A stretch of DNA of 64,000 nucleotides from Prionace glauca (taxonomy: Eukaryota > Chordata > Chondrichthyes > Carcharhiniformes > Carcharhinidae): the NCBI GenBank assembly GCA_037974335.1, contig CM075724.1, positions 72,410,850 to 72,474,849 on the forward strand, read 5' to 3'. The first letter of the stretch is position 1. Each line of letters opens with the position of its first letter. The position numbers were made by a program, and so were the translations under genes. Below, one piece after another: positions 34,360-47,109 of the stretch. The notes beneath the pieces were generated by a model. That model did no database searches and was not told the DNA's origin. It was given only the letters and a program-made list of their open reading frames with translations.

Positions 34360-34850
34360 ATCCCGATTCTTGTAGTTTCCTCACATTCTATCTTGTGTAA
34401 AATTGAAGTCGTCCAAAACGTGGCGTTCCATTAGAATGCTCCCAGCAATATCGTTCTCTTATCATTCCCGTGCTGGCTAAATCACATTGGTTCCCGGTTT
34501 CGTGATATAAAATTCACCATTTTTGTTTTTAAATTCCCTGTCTCATATTTCTGCAATCTCCAAAAGATCCGAGTTCCACTGATTCCAGCGTCTTTTATTC
34601 AACTCCAGTTACAAGTATTGCCGAGGCCCAAACTACGGGATTTTCTCTCTCCACCGCTCCGGTTCTCTTCCTCCTTTTCGGCTTTTAAAATAGTCATTCA
34701 AACCTACGTCTTCGAACAAGTTTTCCTAATTTGACCTAACTTCTCCACATGTGGTTTTTGTTATTCTTTGTTTCATAAAGCTCCAGTGAAGCGCCTTGGG
34801 ATATTCCATTACATTAAACATGCTCTCAAAATTTCAGTCGTGATTGTTGC
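34360..34850 (+). mobile_element. L2-like LINE 3' end
   Basis: A coding remnant for a HWFPV... / FKFPVSYFCNL-type C-terminus is followed by AAGCGCCTTGGGATATTCCA and TTACATTAAACATGCT, the tail also used by the second SINE type. Broken frame. Confidence 0.6.
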
Positions 34851-34905
34851 TATGGTGATACTGCTTCCTGCATTTAGTTTGAAAGTTTGTACAAAAATAA
34901 ATTAA

Positions 34906-35501
34906 ATATTTTTTCAAAGATAGCTAAACGCAGAATTTGAAAAGAAATCCAAACAATAAACACCAGAGGACAAAATATCACAAAACAAATACAGATATGT
35001 TCGTTTTTTAGAATGTATTTTGGAATGTAAGGTTTTTTTACTCAGAAGATAAATACCCATTCAAAATGGGCAAAAGAGGCGCAACCCTTAGTTGTATTAT
35101 AAATTTGCATCGATAATGGACTATTGGCACGACAAGTCTCGATGGCTGCTTGGTCTTCACTGGCGTTTGTCCTTTTTTTTACTTTGTTATTATGAATTTA
35201 TCTATAACTTAATTTCCAATGTATCACTGTTATTCGAGGGTTAATATTCAGACATGAAATGGATATGATAGATTATATAAATGGATGTAGTTCGTTGAGT
35301 TTCTTCTTTCATAATATGTATTCTTCTTACATTATATGAAATTGTCAGGCTGTGTCCTGATAAAGATAATGTACATCATACTACTTTCTGAGACATTTTC
35401 ATGTTGCTGTTGCTGTAACATTAAATGTGCAGGTAATTTATCAACATCCGCATCAAAAAATTGTTTAAGAAATGTAAAAATGTTAAGCAAAAATCATACA
35501 A
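34906..35501. other. No recognised content
   Basis: About 600 bases of AT-rich sequence. No gene or repeat recognised. Confidence 0.35.
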
Positions 35502-35539
35502 TTGAATAACACATATCAGCACAAAAATTCAACCGCTAC

Positions 35540-38420
35540 TATTCCTGGAGTGAATTGGAGGGGGCCTAGAGCTGGGGGTATGGAGGGAGAGGAGTTTGTG
35601 AACTGTGTTATGGAAGGGTCGCTGGAGCAGTATGTAACTAGCCCGTCTAGGGGAGGGGCTATACTGGATCTAGTGTTGGGAAACGAACCAGGGCAGGTGG
35701 GTGAGGTAGAGGTAGGCGAACATGTGGCGAACAGTGATCACAAGTCCGTCTACTTTAGGATAAAAATGGAAAGGGACGAGTGCCGTCCGAGTGGGAGTGT
35801 GCTGAATTGGGGAAAGGCGAGCTATGGCAGGATTAGGAGGGAGCTGCAGCAAACTGATTGGGAGGGACTGTTAGCTGGCAAGTCCACGGTTGGCAAGTGG
35901 GAGGCATTTAGGGACAAAATGAAATGGTTGCAAGGGAGGTATGTTCCGGTTAAGCGAAAGGATGGGAAAGGAAGGATTAGACAGCCATGGATTATGGAGG
36001 ATATTGAAGACTTGGTCAGGAAGAAGAGGGAGGCGTATGTTAGGTCAAAACAAATGGGTATGGAGAGTGCGCTGGAAGAATACAGCGAGAGTAGGAGGGA
36101 GCTAAAAAGGGGAATTAGAAGGGCGAAGAGAGGGCATGAGATGGCTTTGGCTGGTAGGATTAAGGAAAATCCAAAGGCATTTTATTCCTATATCAGAGGC
36201 AAGAGAATAGTTAGAGGGAAAATTGGTCCTCTTAGGGACAAGAGTGGTGAGTTGTGTATTGAGTCGGAGGGGATGGGGGAGCTCCTGAATGAATACTTTG
36301 TGTCGGTATTCACAAAGGAGAGGGGTTCGGAATCGTGTGGTCTCTTGGAGGGAGTGGAGGTTTATTTGCAGGATATAGTTATTACGAGAGAGGAAGTGCT
36401 AGGGCTTTTAGGTAGCGTAAAGACGGATAAAGCTCCGGGGCCTGATGGTATTTATCCCAGGCTGCTTAGGGAGGCGAAAGATGAAATTGCTGGGCCTCTG
36501 GCGCAAATCTTTGTCTCTTCTTTGGACACAGGTGAGGTCCCAGAAGACTGGAGGGTAGCAAATGTGGTCCCGTTGTTCAAAAAAAGCAGTAGGGATAACC
36601 CTGGGAATTATAGACCAGTGAGTTTGACGTCGGTGGTAGGGAAGTTAATAGAAAAAATACTTCGGGGTAGGATGTATGAGCATTTGGAGCGTTGCGATCT
36701 GATTAGGGATACGCAACATGGCTTTGTTAGAGGGAGGTCTTGCCTTATGAATCTGGTGGAATTCTTTGAGGAGGTGACAAAAACGGTTGACGATGGGAGA
36801 ACCGTTGATGTCATCTATATGGATTTCAGTAAGGCGTTTGACAAAGTCCCTCACGGTAGGCTGGTAGAAAAGGTTAAGGCGCATGGGATACGAGGCCAGG
36901 TAGCTAGGTGGATTGAGAACTGGCTGGGAAATAGGAGACAGAGGGTAGCTGTGGAGGGGACCTTGTCGGGCTGGAGGCCAGTGACCAGTGGTGTGCCGCA
37001 GGGCTCAGTACTGGGACCTCTCCTCTTTGTAGTCTACATAAATGACTTGGAAGAGGGCGTAGGTGGTGTGATTAGCAAGTTTGCTGCTGACACCAAGATG
37101 GCAGGGTTGGCGGGTACGGAACTGGATTGTCAGGTGATACAACAGGATATAGATAGGTTGGTGCAATGGGCAGATAGGTGGCAGATGGCATTTAATCCTG
37201 ACAAATGCGAGGTGATGCATTTTGGACGGAATAATGCAGAGAGGAGCTATGAGATTAAAGGGAGGCCGATTAGGAGTATTGACATACAGAGGGACCTGGG
37301 AGTGCAGGTTCACAAATCCATGAAGGTTGCATCACAAGTGGAGAAGGTCGTTAGGAAGGCTTATGGGATGTTGGCCTTTATAGGAAGGGGCATAGAGTAT
37401 AAAAGCTGCTGTCTAATGCTTCAGTTGTACAGAACGTTGGTTAGACCGCATTTGGAGTACTGCGTCCAGTTCTGGTCACCTTACTACCGGAAGGACGTGG
37501 AGTCTCTGGAAAGGGTGCAGAGGAGGTTTACCAGGATGTTGCCTGGCATGGGGGGACTGGGTTACGAGGAGAGGTTGAAGAAACTGGGACTATTCTCCTT
37601 GGAAAGGCGGAGATTGAGAGGGGACATGATAGAAGTATATAAGATAATGAAGGGAATGGATAGAGTTAATAGTGAGAGACTGCTCCCTAGACTAGATACC
37701 AACACGAGAGGTCATCATTTAAGGGTAAGGGGGGAGAGGTATAATTTCGAGGTGAGAAGAAGGTTCTTTACGCAGAGAGTTGTAGGGGTCTGGAACACGC
37801 TACCGAGTAGGGTGGTGGAGGCAGGAACATTGGACTCGTTTAAGATGCAGTTAGATAGGCACATGAGTGAAACGAGAATGGAGGGATATGGTAGGGGATA
37901 TTAAATAGGGTTAAACCTCGGGAGACACCGGAAAGGCAGGCTGTAAGATTAATATTTTTGACTTTATTCCACTGGTGGAGGTCCACCTCATGTCAAACGA
38001 GGGGCATTCACGCGGCAGGTCGTGCCTGGGCTGCTCTTGGAAGTTCCGGGAGTGGCCTAGGACTTCGTGTCGGTGTGTGTGCTTGATCCTGGACCGGTAG
38101 ATGGGCGCCGCAACAGCTCAGTGACTAGCACTGCTGGCTGTGCAGGCACATGGATTTGGGCCTGTGTCTGTGGGAGTTTGCGCATTCTCCCTATGGTTGC
38201 GTGGGTTTCCTCCGGGTGCTCCGGTTTCCTCCCACACCCCAAAGATGTGCTCTCAGGCTAATCGGTTTTTACCAAATTGACACTATTTCTTCCCTGAATC
38301 TGACTGAGTAGGGTTCCATTCGTAGCCATGCAGGGTAGAATAGGTTCAGGGTGATGTGGCGGCGCGGGCTCGTTGGGCCGAAGGGCCTGTTTCCCGTGCT
38401 GGATTGTTCTTTGTTCTTTG
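35540..38420 (+). mobile_element. CR1 family C, 5'-truncated, with an open 800-codon ORF2
   Basis: The frame 35502-37904 is open. Its first 13 or so codons are host flank; LINE coding starts at PGVNWRGPRAGG in the endonuclease. Parts in order: endonuclease end with SDHKSVYF; linker; RT with KTDKAPGPDGIYPRLLREA, YRPVSLTSVVGKL, MDFSKAFDKVPHG and GVPQGSVLGPLLFVVYINDL; thumb and C-terminal region to YGRGY. The catalytic box reads FAAD rather than FADD, so the RT is probably inactive despite the open frame. The 3' UTR holds a SINE-like module (38095-38260) and TTCTTTG repeats. Confidence 0.92.
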
Positions 38421-38609
38421 TACTATTAGACTTTTTGAAGAGGTTTATGATGTTGCATAGAATAGTGATATATCTTGGACTGGAAGTGCTTTGAAAACCA
38501 TCAAACGCGTTTAAACTGTTGATTTTATAAACAGTTTGGAAGCACTGTTACAAGTGTATAAAACACAAGAGAATAGTTATCTTATTACAAGAAATATAAT
38601 AAGAGGAGG

Positions 38610-39188
38610 GAGTGTTTGCTCTAGTTGTATAGGGCATTGGTTAAGCCACATTCTGAATACCGTTTACAGTAAGATATAAATACTTAAAAGCACTTCAAAG
38701 AAGGTTTACTAGATTAATAGCTGGAATGGGTGCGTTACCTTTTGAAAAAAGGAGAAAGACCAAGCTTATATCAGCTAGAGTTTAAAAGAGTAAGAGGCGA
38801 CTTGATTGAAACACAATATCCTGAGGAGACTTGACAGGGTGGATCTGGAAAGAATGATTATTCTTGTGGGAGAATGGATCACTGATTACTTGCTTGTGAG
38901 AATATTATCAAATAAATCAGTTGGACTAAAACCTGGTGTTGTCAGACTTTTTACTGTGTCTCCAATTTAAGGCAGAGATTAAAAAGAAATGTCTCAAAGG
39001 ATGTGAGACTTTGAAATTCTCTTCCCTCAATTAAGTGTTTTGGCAGTGTCCTTGTATATCTTATATGCAGCGGTAAGAAATGGGGTGAAAAGAGGAAAGA
39101 CAGTGTTGTTTCGAGATTAAAATCGGATCAGCAAAGATCTTAATGCATTTTGGGGGAGGGGCCGAGTTACCCATTTTTGCTCCTAATT
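38610..39188 (+). mobile_element. Old CR1 3' region with an inserted repeat scrap
   Basis: Decayed post-RT sequence (TTGTATAGGGCATTGGTTAA, AGAAGGTTTACTAG, AGCTAGAGTTTAAAAGAGTA). Inside it, about 38908-38962, is a scrap reading AAATAAATCAGTTGGACTAA and ACCTGGTGTTGTCAGACTTT, also present at 46488-46540. Confidence 0.6.
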
Positions 39189-39189
39189 C

Positions 39190-41085
39190 ATAAGAACATA
39201 AGAACATAAGAAATAGGAGCAGGAGTAGGCCATCTGGCCCTTCGAGCCTGCCCCGCCATTCAATAAGATCATGGCTGATCTGTCGTGACTCAGCTCCACC
39301 TTCCCGCCCTCTCCCCATAACCCTTAATCCCTTCTCTTATCAAAAACCCATCAACCCGTTTCTTAAAAATATTTAGCGAGGCAGCCTCCACCACTTCAAC
39401 GGGCAGAGAATTCCAGAGATTCACAACCCTTTGAGTGAAGAAGTTCCTCCTCAACTCTGTTCTAAACTGCCCCCCCTTTATCTTGAGGCTGTGCCCCCTA
39501 GTCCTACTGTCTTTTTTGAGCGGGAACAGTCTCTCCACCTCTATCCTATCCATCCCATTCATCATCTTATACGTCTCAATGAGATCTCCCCTCATTCTTC
39601 TAAACTCTAACGAGTACAAGCCTAGTTTATTCAGCCTCTCCTCATAGCTCAATCCCCTCAACTCCGGTATCAGCCGAGTAAACCTCCTCTGCACTCCCTC
39701 CAGGGCCAAAACATCCTTGCGCAGGTGCGGCGCCCAAAACTGCACACAGTACTCCAGCTGCGGCCTCACCAATGCCCTATACAGCTGCAGCAAGACCTCC
39801 CTACTTTTATATTCAATCCCCTTCGCTATGAAGGCCAGCATCCCATTCGCCTTCCTGACCACCTGCTGCACCTGCAAGCTGGGTTTTTGCGACTCATGCA
39901 CAAGGACCTCCATGCAAGACTTCTTGAGAAGGTGAGAGGGCATGGGATCCAAGGGCCTTTGGCCTTGTGGATCCAGAACTGGCTTGCCTGCAGAAGGCAG
40001 AGAGTGGTTGTGGATGGGTCTTTTTCGGAATGGAGGTCAGTCACCAGTGGGGTGCCCCAGGGATCTGTTCTGGGACCCTTGTTGTTTGTCATTTTCATAA
40101 ATGACCTGGATGAGGAAGTGGAGGGATGGGTTAACAAGTTCGCTGATGACACGAAGGTCGGCGGTGTTGTGGATGGTCTGGAAGGATGTCAAAAGTTGCA
40201 GCAGGACATAGATAGGATGCAGGAATGGGCGGAGAAGTGGCAGATGGACTTCAACGCGGATAAATGTGTAGTAGTCCATTTCGGCAGAACCAACGGGATG
40301 AACGAGTACACTATTAAGGGCAGGGGTCTTAGTAGCGTTGAAGAGCAGAAGGATCTCGGGGTCCGGGTTCACAGGACTCTTAAATCGGCCTCGCAGGTGG
40401 AGGAGGTGGTCAAGAAGGCGTATGGTGTACTGGCCTTCATTAATCGAGGGATTGAGTTTAGGAGTCGGGAGGTAATGCTGCAACTTTACAGGACCCTCGT
40501 CAGGCCTCATTTGGAGTACTGTGCGCAGTTCTGGTTGCCTCACTATAGGAAAGACGTAGAAGCTATTGAAAGGGTGCAGAGGAGATTTACAAGGATGTTG
40601 CCTGGACTAGGAGGCATGCCTTATGAAGATAGGTTGAGGGAGCTGGGACTCTTTTCCCTGGAGAGGCGAAGGTTGAGAGGCGACCTGATAGAAGTTTATA
40701 AAATGTTGAGAGGAATAGATAGGGTGGACTCTCAGAGGCTATTTCCCCGGGTTGAAATGGTCGCTACGAGAGGACACAGATTGAAGGTGCGGGGAGGGAA
40801 GTACAGAGGTGATGTTAGGGGTAAGTTTTTCACTCAGAGGGTAGTGAGTGATTGGAATCGGCTGCCGTCGTCGGTGGTGGAGGCGAACTCGCTGGGGTCT
40901 TTTAAAAGACTTCTGGATGAGTATATGGGGTTTAATGGGATTGGGGGTTATAGATAGGTCTATAGATTGGTGGGGTTGATGCGATCGGCGCAACTCGAGG
41001 GCCGAAGGGCCTGTTTGTGCTGTAATGTTCTATGATTCTATGATTCTAGGTCCCTCTGCACCGTCGCCTGCTGCAGTTTTTCGCC
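39190..41085 (-). mobile_element. CR1 family D copy, split by a family B insertion
   Basis: The D pieces are 39190-39909 and 41049-41085. The first runs from the TTCTTATG tail through AASLNIFKKRVD and VQRRFTRLIPELRG to HESQKPSLQ. The second continues upstream with the segment around GGTCCCTCTGCACCG. About 220 codons are open in the first piece. Confidence 0.88.
39912..41048 (+). mobile_element. CR1 family B inserted in family D, opposite strand, open to its end
   Basis: It starts at HARLLEKVRGHGIQG and is open to the stop at 40955 after GIGGYR. GVPQGSVLGPLLFVIFINDL and FADDTK are intact. Ends GTTCTATGATTCTATG. The ATG-initiated 410-codon ORF here begins in antisense family D and is only an accidental fusion. 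Confidence 0.88.
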
Positions 41086-41389
41086 GATGTTTACAAATTC
41101 GTCGTGAACAAATAGCTGGTTGTCTGAATTCACAGTAGGAACCACAAGTTGCATATCATAAATGAAGAGCAAAATAGGTGCTAAATGCGCGAGAAAGCTA
41201 CGGTTATTAATAACAACAGAGTCAGGGCCTGAGAAAATGAAATGGATTAAAATCCTGGAAATCTTCACGCCTACATTGGAAGGTTTTAAAAGTCGCGGCT
41301 GTAGAGATTCGGGATGCGCTGTCCATGAGTTTTGAAACTTCTCTCGATACTGGAAACGTGTCAACAAGTTGGATGGTAATAAATATAAG
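41086..41389. other. No recognised content
   Basis: About 300 bases between two CR1 copies; nothing recognised. Confidence 0.35.
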
Positions 41390-41608
41390 AACATAAGAAC
41401 ATAAGAAATAGGAGCAGGAGTAGGCCATCTAGCCCTTCCAGCCTGCCCCGCCATTCAATAAGATCATGGCTGATCTGTCGTGGCTCAGTTCCACCTTCCC
41501 GCCCTCTCCCCATAACCCTTAATCCCTTCTCTTATCAAAAACCCATCAACCCGCGTCTTAAAAATATTTAGCGAGGCAGCCTCCACCACTTCAACGGGCA
41601 GAGAATAC
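41390..41608 (-). mobile_element. CR1 family D 3' end
   Basis: On the + strand it begins AAGAACATAAGAACATAAG and ends GGGCAGAGAATACC. Strongly 5'-truncated, high similarity to other D copies. Confidence 0.88.
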
Positions 41609-42842
41609 CACTTACACCCACTAAACAGGCAAACGGGCTTTGATTTAACATAAAAGGATAGGTCAATAATGTAACACTTTAGCAATGACTTAAGTATTAG
41701 CAATGACTTAAGTGTCAGCAAAGATTATATGATCAAATTCACAAGCTTTTGGCTCAGAGGTGAGAGTGTTACCACTAAGCCAAGTCAATGCTTCTAAAAT
41801 AAAAATCCACTGACTGTTGCAATGAATCAGTAAATCCATTAAACAATGACAAGCTTATTTAGATATTTTTATATTATTAGAGAAAATACAATTCTAATGT
41901 ATGAAAAACTATTGCAAAAGCTTGAGTATACGCTGATGATGTCATAACATACACATTATTTCAGGCTAATAGCTGCACAATGTTCAAGTGTTACAGAACC
42001 TGAATGGGACATTTGGTGCAACAGAATCATAGGGGGCAATTCTCCCATCCCGATGCCCTAATTTTTTAGCATGGTGAGCTGGTAGAATCGCATGTGGGCT
42101 GTAAAAAGTGGAATTGAAGCCCAAGATCAACCATTATCGTATTGAAGCTAATTGGCAGTTTCGATGGATCTTATAGCGTACTCCTGTTCTTGTGTTCTTG
42201 ATCCAGGCTCTATGATGCACAGGCGGCACAGACATCACCCTGCAGGGCCTCCTGGTTATTTTCGTGGGTCTTACCCACAGAACGAGGACTGAAGGTGTGG
42301 CGGCGTCAACTCCAGGGTCTTAAATAGATCATTAGGAACTGGGGGAAATATCTGACTGTGTTTTCTGACCTTGTGCAGAGTTTATAAGTATAATAAGCAA
42401 GGAAAGTGAGAATGTTTATTTTTGAAACTTGACCAATGCCAAGGCTTTTAGTGAAGCACACTAAGCTTGAAGAAATATACAGAAGTAACAGGGCAAGAAA
42501 AAAACAAAGATGATTACCTAGTGCCTTTCAACCTCTCGGAACTGCAACCCACCCTCCCCCACTATCACCTCCCTCTTCAGCTCCACACACTCTCATCTCC
42601 CAACCCCCTCCACCCCGCGCTTACACACCCCGGAACCACCCACATCCCGAATAAAAAAGGAAGCTTTTGAAACAATGGAGTATGCCCGAAGCATTATGAC
42701 GGAACTGTAGAAAATACTTCGACTTAGTTGACCACATCACCTTCACCAATGTTTCTTCACTTTGTCTAACTAGATTGAATGTAGTTACCGTGTTCCATTG
42801 CTAACTATCTAATTCGGAGCCAGAATATTGCCTGAATTTGAC
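41609..42842. other. Mostly unrecognised, with a decayed CR1 tail
   Basis: A family D-like ending lies at about 42100-42203 (+) (GATCAACCATTATCGTATTG, GTACTCCTGTTCTTGTGTTC). A C-rich stretch spans 42535-42650. No coding exon recognised. Confidence 0.35.
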
Positions 42843-43450
42843 ATTACTTAAGAGTCAATTGGACAGCCACATGAGCGGTCTACATATAGGGGGATATAGC
42901 AGGCCTTACTAAACATTGTAGGCTTGGGATTCCGTTTTTGCCTCAGGGATGTAGAGTCTTTGCCTGTTTAATAATGATTTTTTTGTCTCCACAGGCATTT
43001 AAGTCCACCTTGTTGACCAGCAAGGGGCATGCATGCGGCAGGTTGTGGTGGGCTGCTCTTGGATGTTGCTTCGGGAGTTGCCTACTGCTTCATGTCGTTG
43101 GTGTGCTTAAACTGGACCATCTCGAGGGCAACATGACAGCTCAGAGACTATCTCTGTTGCTGTGCGGACACATGAATTTGGGCCTGTGTCTGTGGGAGTT
43201 TGCGCCTTCTCCCCGTGGTTGCCTGGGTTTCCTCCGGGCGCTCCGGTTTCCTCCCACATCCCAAAGATGTGCTTTTAGGCTGATTGATTGGGTAACAAAT
43301 TGTCCCTATATTGGACCTCCCTGATCCTCGCACATTAGGCGTAGACTAAAATCATGAATAGGTCATTGAGACAATGGGACGGCGGCGAGGACTCGTTGGG
43401 CCGAAGGGCCTGTTTCCCGTGCTGTGTTGTTCTTTGTTCTTTTGTTCTTT
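42843..43450 (+). mobile_element. CR1 family A 3' end
   Basis: It begins in the last codons of ORF2 (LKSQLDSHMSGLHIGGYSRPY-like, then stop at 42908). It carries the family A 3' UTR with the SINE-like module at about 43120-43300 and ends in GTTCTTT repeats. Confidence 0.88.
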
Positions 43451-43821
43451 ACTTTCCTTGATACCCCCAAGGATCGACATTTGACATTTACCCTACTTTG
43501 ACTTACATATAACCCGTCAACAAAGCCATCCAAAAATATAATGTTTGTTTGAACATGTACACTGGAAATATCCGGCTGGACCTCAGTATTCCAGTTCTCT
43601 CTAATCCCTCTTCTTGCGCGACGTCCTGTACTAAATAAGCATAAATTGCCTTGGATTTAGAAGATGGAAGGTATTGTCTTGAGTCACTATTACAAACGCC
43701 ATTCGATTGGTACCATTTCCACCACTCTCCCGGGCAAATGTCTGACGCGGAACTGCACTGTCCACAAAACTTGTGACATCCTTAACCGAAAAAATAACAT
43801 CTGGCAAAACATCCATGGCTC

Positions 43822-44076
43822 ATAGAATCCCTACAGGAGACCATTCGGCCCATTGACCCTGTCCCCAGGCCCCATACTCGTAAACTGCACGCATTTACCA
43901 TGCTAAGCCCCATGACACGATGGATAATCAACCTAACCTGCATATCTTTGGAGTGTTGGAGGAGACTGGAACATCTGGAGGAAACCCATGCAGACGTGGG
44001 AAGAATGTACCAATTGAACCTGCATCCTTGACGCTGTGAGGCAGCAGTGCTAACTATTGTGCCACCCGTGTCGCCC
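43822..44076 (-). mobile_element. Old tRNA-derived SINE
   Basis: On the + strand: TCATAGAATCCCTACAGGAG, ACCTGCATATCTTTGGAGTG, AACCCATGCAGACGTGGG and GCAGCAGTGCTAACTATTG before CGCCC. Diverged copy of the 577-914 family. Confidence 0.75.
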
Positions 44077-44119
44077 ACTAAGATATTTCGCAACGTTGTC
44101 CTTACTTCAGTTCATCTGC

Positions 44120-44645
44120 TGATTAAACAAACCGTCAGCCATCGCTGTCTAGACTGTTAGAACGCGCTCCTGAATATCCTACGATTTTCTACCCTCCGTA
44201 AACTCGAGGTCATGTAAAACTCTGCTCCCCATGCCATGACCCATACCAACTCCTGTTTACCCATTACCCCTGTACTAACTGACCAAATTACTTTGTGATT
44301 AAGCAATATCTCACGTTTATCCTTGTTTTCCTTCCATGACCTCTCTCTTCCTTGTTTCTGTTCTCTCCTTCGGCGCACAATCCTCTGTGCCCGCCCAGTT
44401 CTCACCCCTTGAACACCTCTATTGCTCCATCATCGGCAGCTTTGAATTCGGCTGCTTGAGTCCTAAGGTCAAAAATTGCTTTCATAAATATCTCTGATTC
44501 TTTTTCCTCGTTTAATATCCATCGCAATGTTGGTTAAGGCTTTCTTCACAGGCCCTAACTTCGCCTTATGTTACTAGGTGTAAACTCTCAGAAGACGTCT
44601 TGGGGCGTTTGATTGTGTTGAAGACACTATATAAATAGAAACTGT
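44120..44645 (+). mobile_element. Old L2-like LINE 3' end
   Basis: Decayed C-terminal coding sequence (CGATTTTCTACCCTCCGTAA, CCCATTACCCCTGTACTAAC) is followed by the tail GTCTTGGGGCGTTTGATTG and CACTATATAAATAGAAACTG. Same family as 34360-34850. Confidence 0.55.
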
Positions 44646-46044
44646 TTTGTTGCTAACTAGGCCTGTGGGCATAAAAATCATCATGACTTTAAGGGGCGCA
44701 TACACTTACAGCTGCACCAGCGGTTGAGGAATAGCAAGAATATCACTCCGAAGTGCTACCACGATAGTCTCGAATAAATAGCAACAGATGAATGTCACTG
44801 CAAAAGCATTAGGGTAAAATAATACATATCTTACTGCTTGTCTGCACAACTTTTTACGACTTCATCTGACCTTTTACCAAAATGGGATGTGGTTGTTGTT
44901 TAACTGATAACCGTTGCCCAATATTTATTTTATCATCGTCGTTGACGTATAGATAAAAATAGTTTTTAAAACCTCGCTGGCATCAAAAACTGGGCCTATT
45001 GCAACATAATGGAAACATTTCATATAGCTAGCAACTGTAGCCACTTTTCAATGCAGATCTGATAACTGACTTACGTTCTCACATCGAGAGTAATTTAGTT
45101 CTGTCTGACTTTAAATGAGTTCGTTAAACAGCTTCAAATGTCCATATGAACAATTTTATCGATTAGGTGACCGAGCTGGATTCCAAGGAAAGGGCAGGAA
45201 TTTGGAGGAGGCGTGTGTGGTTATTTTAGTGAAGGCTTTCATTAGACTTCACATGCTCTATGAATTTCAATACACGGTCATCTTTATTTAACATAATCGC
45301 ACAAAACAGGTTATAGAATGTCAAAAAAATCGATTTACATCTCGCCAATTTCTCCTTTTCGTTGCAGAAATCGCGTTGTAGCTTTACACATAGGTCATTT
45401 TTCGCAGCGAAACTCGGACGGTGTCATGTTAGCAGTCCATTACCCATCATTCTCAATATTCCTTTCACTAAAATTAAAGGTGGAAGATTGTGCGGTATAG
45501 CGTCTCTGTGTCTGTGTTCGGGCCCCGTCCACGTGCCAAAGAAGGTGTGTAGGACGGGGCCAGATGGGTTAAGTATGTGCCTATAAACCTTTCAAGTAGG
45601 CAATGAGAGCGGGAGGGAATTCTGGTGGCCATATGATGGAAATAAATTGGAGCCCCTGCTATTTCAATGCATAAGCGGCAGCGTGCACGTAAAATTGCTA
45701 AGCAGCTCCCAGTTTTTGGATCAGACTGGACAGATCAGATGTCCGGATCAGTATGAGTTTCATCCCTATTCTGCTCGGGTCGATTTCCCTCCCAGTAAGT
45801 AACTAAATGGACTACGTGTGGCCAATTCCAATATCGCAAATTGTCTATTATAGCCCAAAGTGAAAATAATTTCCCATTTAAATGGTGCCATCCACCCAAT
45901 TGGATCTGTCTTCATTTTCATTTTCTCTGATCTCTGATTCCATAGTTAAGGACACTAAATAAGCCAGGAATACGCAGCAGGTCAGCCAGAAATATGAACG
46001 GTTGCGGTTTCTGGTCTTTGAATTGACTGCATAACTGGCAAAGA
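44646..46044. other. Unrecognised 1.4 kb with a 10-bp hairpin
   Basis: No gene or repeat recognised. Perfect arms GGCCCCGTCC (45521-45530) and GGACGGGGCC (45552-45561) flank a 21-base loop. Confidence 0.4.
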
Positions 46045-46545
46045 TTAGACAAAAGCAAAGTACTGCCGATGCTGGAATGTCAAATAGAAGCGAATATGCT
46101 GAAATTCACAGTTTGTGCCCGCGTAGAGAGAAACAACGCTAACATTTCAAGTCTTTTACTCTGCCTCTCTCCCTCGCCGTAGATACTGCAATACCTATCA
46201 CTGATGGTGATAATGTCGCACTATCTGTAAACCCCGTGACTTTCTTGGGTTTGCCTCACTTACTGTACTGTCTGGAGACAATACACATCTCTTTAACCTG
46301 TGATCAGTGTTCCTTCCACTCACATTGTCGGCCACTTTAGGACTTGAACAGCAGGTTAGGTATAAAGGTTCGCATTCTAATCAGTAATCCGTAAACTGTC
46401 TGTGCTGTTATATGCTCTGTCTGAGGCCAGAACTCTCCATTCACCTGACGAAGGGGGAAACCTCGAAAGCTAGTGAGTTTACTATCAAATAAATCGGTTG
46501 GACTTAAACCTGGTGTTGTCAGACTTTTTATTGTGTATACCTATC
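46045..46545. repeat. Two diverged shark repeat scraps
   Basis: At about 46045-46160 there is a run like the common GCTGGAATGTCAAATAGAAG ... AGAGAAACAACGCTAACATT repeat. At about 46435-46545 lies CACCTGACGAAGGGGGAAAC followed by AAATAAATCGGTTGGACTTA and ACCTGGTGTTGTCAGACTTT, shared with 38908-38962. Confidence 0.5.
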
Positions 46546-46700
46546 ACTCCCAGCTTTGGCCGAACGAAGGGTGCTCATGTAAAAGGTTTTAACGTTTGAA
46601 CATAAATCAGTACACCAGTAACGTGGGTTATTCGAGGAGGTTCAAAATAATTAATTTGGAGGAATAACAGTTTGGAACTCTCAAATCTAGAACCAAATTG

Positions 46701-46738
46701 GAGGGAGGGTGGGGGGGGGGGGGAGGGGGTGGAGTGGG
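46701..46738. repeat. G-rich run
   Basis: GAGGGAGGGT followed by 13 G and further G-runs. It could form a quadruplex. No gene nearby. Confidence 0.6.
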
Positions 46739-47109
46739 AAGTTCATTCAGGTACAGAAAGCTGAATACCTCAGTGTGCCTGAGGAACATAGAAAATCTAA
46801 AAGATGAATTTTTAAAAAAGGAAAGATAAAGGAACATGAAAAATAATTGACAATGAAAGTCAAGAAAACGTGAACATGATTGTTTGGAGTTCCATACTGA
46901 GCAATATGATAATCAATGAACGAAGAACAAAGAATCAAGGAGAACTCGAGCAAAAAGTTAACTTGCGAGTGGAGCTGAATTGGATGGGCATTCTTCTTAC
47001 TTTATACTTGGTGTCTGCTTCACAAAACAGGACTGAATGCATAGTACCTGTGCTTCCAGCATACCAGGATGCCAACCCAGAATAATTTCAAGTTCAGGAG
47101 AAGGCATTT

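Noticed and set aside
39725-39911. N-terminal part of a 410-codon ORF as a new protein domain
   Set aside because: It is the antisense strand of the family D LINE; the same antisense reading occurs at every D copy.
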